A stretch of DNA of 15,883 nt from UBA11346 sp038203025 (lineage in GTDB: Bacteria > Planctomycetota > UBA11346), in NCBI GenBank assembly GCA_038203025.1, contig JBBREK010000085.1:1-15883 (forward strand), in the 5' to 3' direction. A program made the translations under genes and the position numbers. The notes below the pieces were generated by a model. That model was not told the origin of the DNA. It saw nothing but the letters and a program-made list of their open reading frames with translations, and made no database searches. Every line of letters starts with the position of its first letter. Positions within the stretch are counted from its first letter, which is position 1. This document shows positions 7,101 to 12,695 of the stretch, piece by piece.

Positions 7101-7536
7101 CCACTAGCAGATGGCTGACCCTGTGCATCCCGGATGGAGCCTTCCGATTCTGCCACCAGACCGCGGCAGTGACGGAGAAGCCCGGCATGGCGCAGGTCGC
7201 CGCAGCGGCGACCTCGGCATCCATCCCTGCGACCAGCCACAGCGACGCGCCGGCGGCCACCAGGGTGCCGTGCACCACCCAGGCCCGTTCCAGTCGCCAG
7301 ACCCGCCGAGCCGCCTCAACCAGCAGCAGGCCTGACACCACCACCAGCAGCGTTTTGACCGTTCCCAGGAACTGGAGTTCGGGACGGAACACGGCGCACA
7401 ACTGGGCAAGGCCGGCGGCGATGGCCGACAGGCCCCAGCAGCGCCAGGGCCGTCCATCCGCCGGGACCGGGAATGCAGCGACGCCGGTCGCCAGGAGCAT
7501 CAATCCGAAAAACGGCAGGAGGAGATCCATCGTCAT
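4180..7536 (-). CDS. Hybrid sensor histidine kinase: membrane domain-Cache-PAS-HisKA-HATPase-REC-HPt
   Basis: The protein has 1118 residues from ATG 7534-7536. Domains in order: about seven hydrophobic segments (4-197), a further membrane helix (about 208-225), a Cache-like extracytoplasmic sensor (about 230-452; it resembles DctB-type domains around residues 300-378), a membrane helix (455-478), a PAS_3 domain (about 495-608, WDWD and LHPDD motifs), HisKA with SHEIR (His637), HATPase with the N box (Asn754), DTGIG (781-785) and GGSGLGL, REC with Asp919 and Lys972, and HPt with His1057 in HAIKG. All phosphorelay residues are present, so it should pass phosphate His637-Asp919-His1057 to a separate response regulator, which is not in this window. 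A second ATG two codons downstream is an alternative start. An upstream in-frame TTG at 7689 would add poly-Ala and is unlikely. The gene is divergent from motAB. Confidence 0.92.
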   Translation of the reverse strand: MTMDLLLPFFGLMLLATGVAAFPVPADGRPWRCWGLSAIAAGLAQLCAVFRPELQFLGTVKTLLVVVSGLLLVEAARRVWRLERAWVVHGTLVAAGASLWLVAGMDAEVAAAATCAMPGFSVTAAVWWQNRKAPSGMHRVSHLLVALVFAIWAVAISGALATGQTEDLRLEQGWFLVVLATLSLVLHLAFVTAVTTVQDNGAGRQRRRLAAVAIVGIIISLLAADWLAEQNASRLRSTANATTATQRRAVVTYLQAQHATGSRAARLIAERADTRAALSDPQLRPALDTELAEDAQQQGLAIAYVLDRHGLVVSSSNRGTLQDLVGHTLAWRPYFHHALAGGLGRQWATGAVTSKRGIYHAAPVRGADGTIIGVAAVKCNADDLDKVLAQYRHCLVLDADGTLFASSVGAPALPAWQDGEMELDNHRYAVLRTIGDDPWSIVQLQDLSAIDHERRMLLAAGTGLAMLLLASLVIIAVHLDRRHALAALADQLQRVFEANQDGYWDWDLHTDRVYFSDTWFTMLGWSPDDLPHSYESWAGLLHPDDRAAAVERVQAAVADGQPYTLAFRMQRKDGGWTWVESRGKVIGTDASGRRMRMAGTHTDISARRVAEERLQEALARAEDGTRAKSAFLANMSHEIRTPMNGVLGMTELLLNTKLDTEQEGYARTVHRSAQSLLSLLNDILDLSRIESGRLQLDEVSFDLHQLIDDVATLFRSRLDPARVSLEVAIGAEVPRWMRSAPDRIRQVLGNLLGNAAKFTHDGSIILRAGLADGRLRLTISDTGIGIQKGSLAGLFQPFTQADASTTRRYGGSGLGLAICRQICGLLGGSVTLQSEPGVGTTCVVDLPYLPGEAVAMPLAISDLQMPGELAVLLVEDQLTSQEIARLMLGHLGVTVTVASDGQQAVDLAAEHQFDVVFMDCHMPALDGFAATSRIRAGEMDGRRVPIIAMTANALAGDRERCLQAGMDDHLPKPVSQAAFAAMLARWGARITPAAPSTVPTTADPLLDPVMVADLRSLASARTALVLNEFIADLPGRITAIEDSFSRNDRQDSLQRIHAIKGTFGSLGASELHRHLNGIEVSLRSGDHEAAWNGWRQSQRCLLGTVAALRGLAADIQAG

Positions 7537-7565
7537 CTGGCCATGGTCTGGTTGGTTGGTCTGAT

Positions 7566-7589
7566 CAGCAGCAGCAGCAGCAGCAGCAG
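7566..7589. repeat. Trinucleotide repeat (CAG)8
   Basis: Eight uninterrupted CAG units (CTG on the minus strand) lie 30-53 bp upstream of the kinase start codon, in its presumed leader. In the kinase frame they would read as a run of alanine codons, but no ATG or GTG start lies upstream of them. Length changes would alter leader spacing, not reading frame. Such perfect repeats are uncommon outside coding DNA in compact bacterial genomes. Confidence 0.9.
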
Positions 7590-7673
7590 CATCGCATCGT
7601 CGAAAGCCTAACCCGGCCCGGGGTGCATTGGAAGGGGATTGATATGGGATGGACTCAGGGGTTGATCTGGCCG

Positions 7674-7712
7674 GGAGACGCAATTGCAATCCGGATCAGT
7701 TGTTACGTCTCC
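7674..7712. repeat. 7-bp inverted repeat GGAGACG/CGTCTCC upstream of motA
   Basis: GGAGACG at 7674-7680 and CGTCTCC at 7706-7712 flank 25 nt. It lies 30 bp upstream of the sigma-54-like site and could be a hairpin or an activator site. The arms equal the acceptor arms of the tRNA-Ser at 2771-2862; see findings. Confidence 0.4.
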
Positions 7713-7741
7713 GTGTCAGGGGGTCGGACAAATGACCTGGT

Positions 7742-7757
7742 TGGCACGTCTGGTGCG
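7742..7757 (+). promoter_or_regulatory. Candidate sigma-54 promoter for motAB
   Basis: The site reads TGGCACG, four bases, then GTGCG. Against the consensus TGGCACG-N4-TTGCW it has the invariant GG (7743-7744) and GC (7755-7756) at exact spacing, and the entire -24 block is perfect. Two of the five -12 block bases differ. Expected transcription would start near 7768, about 34 bp before the motA ATG. Sigma-54 control of flagellar genes is established in many bacteria. Use here is inferred. Confidence 0.6.
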
Positions 7758-7801
7758 TTCTCCATGGCTATGTGCCGGCCTCCGTCTAGAAACGCATCAC
7801 C

Positions 7802-8668
7802 ATGATGACCGTTGTCGGCATTCTATTCGGCTTCGCGTGCGTGTTCGGCGGCTACCTGCTCCATCATGGCAGCATGATGATATTCGTGGTCGCCTGGACC
7901 GAGTACATCATCATAGCCGGCGGAGCGATTGGTATCTTCCTGGCCGGCAACGGCATGGCCGTGACCAAGCAGACCATCGCCCAGATCCTGGGCCTGCTGA
8001 AGCCGGATCCGTTCACCAGCAAGGATGAGTACCTCAAACTGCTGATCATGATGTATCAGTTGTTCAGCGTGGCCCGGCGCGACGGCCTGCTTGGCCTGGA
8101 ACCGCACATGGAGGACCCGCACAAGTCGACGATCATCTCGAAGAACCACGCATTCCTGCATCATCACCACTGCACCGCCTTCTTCTGCGACACCATGAAG
8201 GTGGTTATCTCCGGAGGCGTCGCCCCGCATGACTTGGCCGAGATGATGGAGATCGACCTCGATTCGGCCAAGGCCGAGGCCCACATCGTCCCCGACGCGG
8301 TAGCGGGGATCAGCGACGCCATGCCGGCCGTCGGCATCGTCGCCTGCGTGCTGGGCGTGGTCATCACCATGGAGAAGGTCGGCGGCGAGGCCTCAGTGCT
8401 AGGCAAATCGATCGCCGTCGCCCTGCTTGGCACCTTCCTCGGCATCTTCCTCTCCTACTTCCTGGTTTCGCCGATCGCCCGCGCCCTGACCATGCGCCAT
8501 CGCGGCGAGGAGTCCTACCTCATGGCGATGAAGCATGCACTGTTCAGCTTCGCGCGCGGCGAGTCGCCGATCACCTGCGTCGAGTTCGCCCGCCGCCAGA
8601 TCGACCCGTCGGTCCGCCCCGGGTTCAGCGAGATGGAGAAGGCGCTGAAGGCCGCCAAGAACGGGTGA
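7802..8668 (+). CDS. motA: Flagellar motor stator protein MotA
   Basis: The 288-residue protein has the four-helix MotA layout: helices near 3-22 and 30-48, a large cytoplasmic loop (about 50-168), and helices near 170-190 and 203-224. It carries the functionally known residues: ARRDGLLGLE at 91-100 (equivalents of E. coli Arg90 and Glu98, which contact FliG) and prolines 175 and 224 (equivalents of Pro173 and Pro222). With MotB it forms the ion channel that drives flagellar rotation. A His-rich stretch at 120-123 (HHHH) in the loop is unusual but short. The start is the first of two adjacent ATG codons. No good Shine-Dalgarno sequence is visible. It is 3 bp from motB, an operon. Confidence 0.97.
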   Translation: MMTVVGILFGFACVFGGYLLHHGSMMIFVVAWTEYIIIAGGAIGIFLAGNGMAVTKQTIAQILGLLKPDPFTSKDEYLKLLIMMYQLFSVARRDGLLGLEPHMEDPHKSTIISKNHAFLHHHHCTAFFCDTMKVVISGGVAPHDLAEMMEIDLDSAKAEAHIVPDAVAGISDAMPAVGIVACVLGVVITMEKVGGEASVLGKSIAVALLGTFLGIFLSYFLVSPIARALTMRHRGEESYLMAMKHALFSFARGESPITCVEFARRQIDPSVRPGFSEMEKALKAAKNG

Positions 8669-8671
8669 CCC

Positions 8672-9451
8672 GTGGCTGACGACAAGAAGCAACTGATCAT
8701 CATCAAGAAGCGCAAGGGCGGCCACAGCGGCCACCACGGCGGAGCCTGGAAGATCGCCTACGCCGATCTGGTGACGGCGATGATGGCCTTCTTCCTGGTC
8801 ATGTGGATCATCGGCATGGATGTCGAGACCAAGCAGGGCATAGCCTCGTATTTCCAGAACATGAGCGCCCGCGCCAGCCACGAGCCAGCCAGCCCGCATA
8901 TCATCCACATGCAGGGCTCGCCGCCGGTCAATCCCCGGATCAAGCCACCGTCGCCGCGCGATAACAACCTGGACAAGCAGAACGCCACCAACCTGGCGTC
9001 GCAGATCGACAGTCTGATCGGCTCCAATCCGCAGTTGGAGCGCCTGCGCAGTTCGGTGACGATGGTGATCGAAGACCACCAGATGCGTATCGACTTCCAC
9101 GACGGCGGCGGCCAGTCGCTGTTTGTCGGTGACGGCAACCAGCTCAAACCCGAGGCCAAGCGTCTGATCGAGGGAGTGGCTGCGCTGATGCAGCGCAACC
9201 GCGCTAAGTTCATCATCGAGGGGCACAGCGAATCTCGTGGGCCGTCCGGCGGCACAGGCCAGGGCCTGTGGGAACTGTCGACTGGCCGGGCTGTCACCTT
9301 GCGGGGTGCCCTGGCCAACGCCGGCATCGGCGACGACCGCATCCTCGAGGTCAAGGGCATGGGCGACAACCAACTGCGCATCCCTGAGGATCCGGTGAAC
9401 CCGGCCAACCGTCGGGTATCGATCGTCGCGCCGTACGATCTGCCGGAGTAG
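8672..9451 (+). CDS. motB: Flagellar motor stator protein MotB
   Basis: The 259-residue protein starts at GTG 8672-8674, 3 bp after the motA stop, so translation is probably coupled. A basic N-terminus (KKRKGG) leads to AWKIAYADLVTAMMAFFLVM, with the channel aspartate at Asp32, the same number as in E. coli; this favours the GTG start. A flexible plug/linker (50-130) precedes an OmpA-like peptidoglycan-binding domain (about 140-255) with IIEGHSESRG (181-190) and NRRVSI (246-251). Where many relatives have GHTD, this one has GHSES, a mild variation. The TAG stop faces the stop of a pseudopilin remnant 6 bp away. Confidence 0.97.
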   Translation: MADDKKQLIIIKKRKGGHSGHHGGAWKIAYADLVTAMMAFFLVMWIIGMDVETKQGIASYFQNMSARASHEPASPHIIHMQGSPPVNPRIKPPSPRDNNLDKQNATNLASQIDSLIGSNPQLERLRSSVTMVIEDHQMRIDFHDGGGQSLFVGDGNQLKPEAKRLIEGVAALMQRNRAKFIIEGHSESRGPSGGTGQGLWELSTGRAVTLRGALANAGIGDDRILEVKGMGDNQLRIPEDPVNPANRRVSIVAPYDLPE

Positions 9452-9457
9452 GACGGC

Positions 9458-9893
9458 TTAGTCGCCGCCGACCACCGTCCACATACCCTTGGAGGTGTAA
9501 TACGGCGCGCCGATGCTGCCGGTGCCTACCGAACCGGCTGCGTCGATCATCTGCACATGACCATCGCAGAGCACGGCGGCGGATTTTCCCTGGTGGCGGG
9601 TGGCGAGCAGCTCCGGCTGAACCATCTGCGTCCAGGAGATACCGGGGGTGAACTCGCTTAGGTTGTTGGCGGCGATCTGGTATTCGGCCAGCAGCAACGT
9701 ATCGCTGTGGCTTCTGACCTGCCCAAGGCCCATGGAGTCATTGATGGCCGAGATGTCATGTTGGAAGTTCTGCGCCCAGGAGATCACATTGGCGCGGATG
9801 ATTGGATCTCCACCACCTTGGCGCCTGCCGGGGATGGCGTAGCTGCGCGTGCCCCTGTACTTGGCGCCGGAATAGGCGCTGGTCGCTCCAGCT
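9458..9893 (-). pseudogene. Truncated H-X9-DG pseudopilin (N-terminal half missing)
   Basis: About 145 codons from near 9893 to TAA at 9458-9460 align throughout with the second half (from about residue 106) of the intact pseudopilin at 10674-11411. Shared segments include TSA.SG, SYA.PG, GGGD, SWAQ, VGTGSIG and KGMWT. The C-terminal H-X9-DG motif is intact (HQGKSAAVLCDG). The prepilin N-terminus, cleavage site and first 105 residues are missing. The frame is closed by TAA shortly upstream, and the only start is a TTG inside foreign sequence. The break coincides with the beginning of a group II intron fragment on the other strand. It was probably a tandem paralogue of the intact gene and is now non-functional, because it cannot be processed or exported by the usual route. 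Confidence 0.8.
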
Positions 9894-10142
9894 CTCGGCG
9901 CGTGGCTCAAGGCGGTGGTCAACGGTTATTTCACCTACCATGCTGTGCCGGGAAACCGGGAAAGCCTGGGAGCCTTCCATCGCGAAATATGCCAGGCCTG
10001 GCTGCGCGCCTTACGGCGACGTAGTCAACGAAGTCGTATGACCTGGCAGCGATTCAAGGGGCTGATCCAACGATGGCTCCCGAAACCCGAGACTAGGTCT
10101 CCGTATCCGTGGGCACGTTTCGTAGCCAAATACCCGAGGTAA
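9894..10142 (+). pseudogene. ltrA: Group II intron reverse transcriptase/maturase, C-terminal remnant
   Basis: The frame reads LGAWLKAVVNGYFTYHAVPG, then WLRALRRRSQRSRMTWQRF, and ends PYPWARFVAKYPR before TAA at 10140-10142. These are the signatures of the maturase (GIIM) and C-terminal DNA-binding part of bacterial group II intron proteins: a 'G.f.Yy.vPGN' phrase, an R-rich S-Q-R turn and a terminal RF...PR. No reverse-transcriptase catalytic box (YADD) is present, and no suitable start codon is connected with it. It is a dead fragment read on the opposite strand from the pseudopilin remnant it abuts. Confidence 0.85.
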
Positions 10143-10207
10143 GAGCCGTAGGCGGTAACGCTGCAAGTCCGGATCCGTGCGGGGGGCGGTCCGAAAGGGC
10201 CGTCCCT
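10143..10207 (+). ncRNA. Group II intron domains V and VI
   Basis: Directly after the maturase stop, 10143-10175 has the size and outline of domain V, opening with GAGCCG and closing with CGGATC around a GGTAA-type inner loop. The lower stem contains the AGC triad position, with A-T and C-G pairs but a G-A opposition. Domain VI follows: arms 10182-10192 and 10197-10207 pair at all 11 positions (three G-T) across a GAAA tetraloop. Position 10208 is the candidate branch-point A. Confidence 0.75.
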
Positions 10208-10228
10208 ACCGTCATCGAGATACAAACA

Positions 10229-10663
10229 TTAGCGGTCCGAGTAGACGATCTCGAACGTCAGGCGCCCTCCGTCCGGAGTGTATCCCTTCCACACCTCAAC
10301 CACCGCTCTGTCATCAGCGTGTAGGTCGACATAGGCTTCCAGCCTCAGACCGGGTGCATCGAAGGTCAGCGTTTCGTCTGGTGCGGACGATGGCTCAGCT
10401 GACCAGCCCAGGGTAAGTCTGCCCTGAACGAGTCGGGCGATCAGGTAGCGCTGCGGAGTGCCGGGCAGATCACGGAGGGCGCCCACCGGGCCGACCTGGG
10501 CCGCGGTTGGTGCCTGCAACAGGTCGAAGACCTTGCGTGTGGCGTCGCTGCCGGGCAGCACCTCGGGTCTGGTGGGACCAGGTAGGGCAGAGCAGCGCAG
10601 GACGACGATCAGGAGTACAAGCAGGACGCCGAGCAGCGCGAGAAGACGGGCGATCCGGCTCAT
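10229..10663 (-). CDS. Small membrane-anchored protein of unknown function
   Basis: The 144-residue protein has one N-terminal hydrophobic helix (about residues 5-23, LLALLGVLLVLLIVVL) after a short basic start, then a soluble part of about 120 residues rich in beta-type pattern. Cys24 follows the helix, but Arg at the preceding position is wrong for a lipobox, so a signal anchor is more likely than a lipoprotein. I do not recognise the family. It begins 10 bp after the stop of the pseudopilin gene on the same strand, so it is probably co-transcribed and may act with it at the envelope. Its stop lies about 14 bp from the intron fragment's 3' end. Confidence 0.65.
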   Translation of the reverse strand: MSRIARLLALLGVLLVLLIVVLRCSALPGPTRPEVLPGSDATRKVFDLLQAPTAAQVGPVGALRDLPGTPQRYLIARLVQGRLTLGWSAEPSSAPDETLTFDAPGLRLEAYVDLHADDRAVVEVWKGYTPDGGRLTFEIVYSDR

Positions 10664-10673
10664 GCCGACAGTG

Positions 10674-11411
10674 TCAATCGTTTGCAGCCGTCGTCCACAT
10701 GCCCTTGGCTGTCCAGTAGACCGTGCCGATCGAACCGGTGCCCACCGATTCCTCCCGCGTCACGCTGGCGGTGCGACCGTCGCAGAACACGGCGTTGGCC
10801 TTGCCGCGGTGCGCCGTCGTCATCTGGGTAACCTCGCGGATCATTGCCCACCACGGCTCGCCAAGGGTCGAGGTGTTGGCGACGTGCTGTTCGGTGGCCA
10901 GGATCGTGCCGCTGTGGTCCTGCACCCGTGCTAGCCGGGTGCTGTCGTTGACCGCGGCGGTGGTGTGGTTCCACAGTTGCGCCCAGCTGAGGCAGTTGTC
11001 GCGCACCACTGTATCCCCGCCGCCGTGATAGTCGCCTGGCAGGGCATAGGATTTGATGCCGGTCCAGGAGTCGCCGCTGAGCGCGCTGGTGACCGTGCCT
11101 GAACGACCCTTCTGGTCGCTTGGGCAGTGCATGACGTTGGCGTTCTCCAGGGCATCGCAGACCGCCATGTCCCAACCAGTGCGATACCCGCCGCCCATGA
11201 TAGCGGCGAAGTCCACTGCCTTGGGCAGCTTATGCTGGTCGACGTCGATGGCGATCAGGGCTAGGCCGACCTGTCGGAGATTGCTGGCGCAGACCGTGGT
11301 GCGGGCCAGGTCGCGTACCAGGCCGACAGCTGGCAGGAGCATGGCAGCGATCACCGCGATGATGGCGATGACGACGAGCAGTTCGATCAGGCTGAAGGCG
11401 CGTCGCAGCAT
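10674..11411 (-). CDS. Prepilin-like protein with H-X9-DG C-terminal motif (pseudopilin)
   Basis: The 245-residue protein begins MLRRAFSLIELLVVIAII, a type IV prepilin/pseudopilin signal: basic leader, cleavage expected between Ala5 and Phe6, conserved Glu10 and a long hydrophobic helix. The C-terminal half carries HRGKANAVFCDG at 201-212, an exact H-X9-DG motif (His201, Asp211, Gly212). This defines a large family expanded in Lentisphaerae and Planctomycetes, whose members are presumed to be exported by a type II/IV pilus-like machine. Function is unproven. An AGGGGG ribosome-binding sequence lies about 8 nt before the ATG. The gene is 64 bp downstream of the regulator gene, and a candidate operator lies in that gap. 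A truncated paralogue is at 9458-9893. Confidence 0.9.
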   Translation of the reverse strand: MLRRAFSLIELLVVIAIIAVIAAMLLPAVGLVRDLARTTVCASNLRQVGLALIAIDVDQHKLPKAVDFAAIMGGGYRTGWDMAVCDALENANVMHCPSDQKGRSGTVTSALSGDSWTGIKSYALPGDYHGGGDTVVRDNCLSWAQLWNHTTAAVNDSTRLARVQDHSGTILATEQHVANTSTLGEPWWAMIREVTQMTTAHRGKANAVFCDGRTASVTREESVGTGSIGTVYWTAKGMWTTAAND

Positions 11412-11444
11412 GGTCCGTCCCCCTGGCCCGTATCATGGCGAGCA

Positions 11445-11456
11445 ATGTGGACAAAA
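11445..11456 (+). promoter_or_regulatory. Candidate operator copy upstream of the pseudopilin gene
   Basis: ATGTGGACAAAA matches the two motif copies at 12601-12635 around TGGACAA. Read on the minus strand it is TTTTGTCC and lies 34-45 bp before the pseudopilin ATG, where it could overlap a -35 region. The surrounding 30 bp are AT-rich compared with the genes. Confidence 0.4.
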
Positions 11457-11475
11457 CAAGAACAATAAATTACAG

Positions 11476-12591
11476 CTACCGGAATGGCACAAGAACAGCC
11501 TCGATGCGTTCCGCCACTCGAGGGCGCTCGCTGCGGTCGCTGCGGAGGGCCAAGGCCATCAGGCGGCGGCCGACCAGGACGTGATCGGCGCGGATCGTCG
11601 CCGCTGGCGGCAGGGGCTCTAGCTCACGTTCCCAGGTGCGCGTCCAATAGCCGTCGAAACCCAGCACATCGACATCCCGGCTGGGATCGAGGCCGACCAG
11701 ACGGCAGGCCGCCGTCACCGGGGGAACGTCGCTGTCAGAGCAGACGAACAAGACGTCCGGTCGGCGGCCGGCGGCGAGTTCTTCTGCGAGATAGCCGGCG
11801 TAGAGCCGCGATCGGCGCGAGAAATTTGCTTGCTCGGGCAGGTCGGAGCGGGCTTCGATGTCGACGGCGATGGCTCCGGAGGTCAGGCCGGATTCGCGCC
11901 AGGCATCAAGGATGGCCGACCGTCGCCGACGCCACCACGGGTTGCCGGCTGCTGTGGCGGCTCCCAGGACCAGCGGCCGGCTGCGATGCCGTTGGCGCGC
12001 GAAGCCGACCAGCAGGCGGCCGCCCTGGGCCTGGTCGACGGCGGCGCAATCGATGGTGTCTGGCGCATCGTCCGGATCTGCGTGCCAGGCCAGGGGGATG
12101 TCGCCCAGCCGCACGGTGCAGGCGTCGACCGTGGTACGATCGTCACCAATGATGTCGGTGATGATCACCGCACTCGGACGTTGGGCGGCGATGCCGGTCT
12201 GAGTCGCGATGTCCCAGCGACTGGCGGTGATGAGCATGAGATGGACGCCGAGGTTGGCGGCAGCATGCTGGGCACCGATGACAGTCGCAGCGGGGAATTC
12301 CTCAGCAAAAGGGAACTGCTGGTGGCCGGTGGCGGTAACCACCACCACCGTGCCGCCGAGCGGTGCGCCCGCACTGCCGCCGGGGGCGACGAGGAACCCG
12401 GCGTGTGGCTTGCAGATCAGCCGGCCCTGCGTTGTCAGTTGCGTCAGGGCGCGACGGATGGTGCCGCGGGCAACGCCCAGTTCGCTGGCCAGGTGGACTT
12501 CGCCGGGCAGTCGGCTCATCGTCGGCCAGCGTCCGGCATCCAGGGCTGCAAGCAGGGCATCAATGGCGCGACTGGTCGGTCGTGGAGGCAT
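11476..12591 (-). CDS. GntR/LacI hybrid transcription regulator (AraR-like architecture)
   Basis: The 371-residue protein has an N-terminal winged helix of GntR type (about 5-70; LASELGVARGTIRRALTQL at 34-52 is the recognition helix-turn-helix). A LacI/periplasmic-binding-like effector domain follows (about 80-371), with strands such as GTVVVVTA, PSAVIITD, RPDVLFVCSDSDV and DVDVLGFDGY. This is the architecture of AraR, a sugar-responsive repressor in Firmicutes. I do not claim orthology. The start is ATG 12589-12591; a TTG three codons upstream is possible. The gene is divergent from the large glycoside hydrolase gene and followed by the pseudopilin gene, so it most likely senses a sugar released by the hydrolase and controls this locus. 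Confidence 0.88.
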   Translation of the reverse strand: MPPRPTSRAIDALLAALDAGRWPTMSRLPGEVHLASELGVARGTIRRALTQLTTQGRLICKPHAGFLVAPGGSAGAPLGGTVVVVTATGHQQFPFAEEFPAATVIGAQHAAANLGVHLMLITASRWDIATQTGIAAQRPSAVIITDIIGDDRTTVDACTVRLGDIPLAWHADPDDAPDTIDCAAVDQAQGGRLLVGFARQRHRSRPLVLGAATAAGNPWWRRRRSAILDAWRESGLTSGAIAVDIEARSDLPEQANFSRRSRLYAGYLAEELAAGRRPDVLFVCSDSDVPPVTAACRLVGLDPSRDVDVLGFDGYWTRTWERELEPLPPAATIRADHVLVGRRLMALALRSDRSERPRVAERIEAVLVPFR

Positions 12592-12600
12592 GATTTGCAA

Positions 12601-12635
12601 TCATGGACAAAATATCGAGATGTATATGGACAATA
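12601..12635 (+). promoter_or_regulatory. Divergent promoter region with two candidate operator copies
   Basis: TCATGGACAAAA (12601-12612) and ATATGGACAATA (12624-12635) repeat in the same orientation with 23-bp periodicity, about two helical turns, inside the 104-bp gap between the regulator and the glycoside hydrolase. A third copy lies at 11445-11456. Read in reverse the core is TTGTCCA, which resembles half of the AraR operator (ATTTGTAC-type half sites). Autoregulation and control of the hydrolase are inferred from position. Confidence 0.5.
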
Positions 12636-12695
12636 TTCGATTCCCACGATTCCGGTCACAACTTTGTTCGCTTATCGTTCACTATCGAGGTGGTC

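Larger units (their letters stand above)
9894..10215 (+). mobile_element. 3' fragment of a group II intron
   Basis: The fragment combines the last 82 codons of an intron-encoded reverse transcriptase/maturase (9894-10142) with structured RNA matching intron domains V and VI (10143-10207). The 3' boundary is put near 10215, 7-8 nt after the candidate branch-point A at 10208, as usual for this class. The 5' boundary is set where LGAWLK, a conserved maturase segment, replaces pseudopilin homology. The intron's domains I-IV and most of the reverse transcriptase are missing, so it cannot move by itself. Confidence 0.82.

Noticed and set aside
7537..7689. Upstream extension of the kinase to the TTG at 7689
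   Set aside because: It would create an alanine run and a disordered head before the first membrane helix, with no ATG or GTG codon and no ribosome site.
8970..8976. A fourth TGGACAA inside motB
   Set aside because: It encodes Leu-Asp-Lys in a normal motB linker and lacks the flanking AT bases of the three intergenic copies.
8399..9373. 324-codon minus-strand ORF opposite motAB
   Set aside because: It is antisense to clear motA and motB coding regions and shows no domain.
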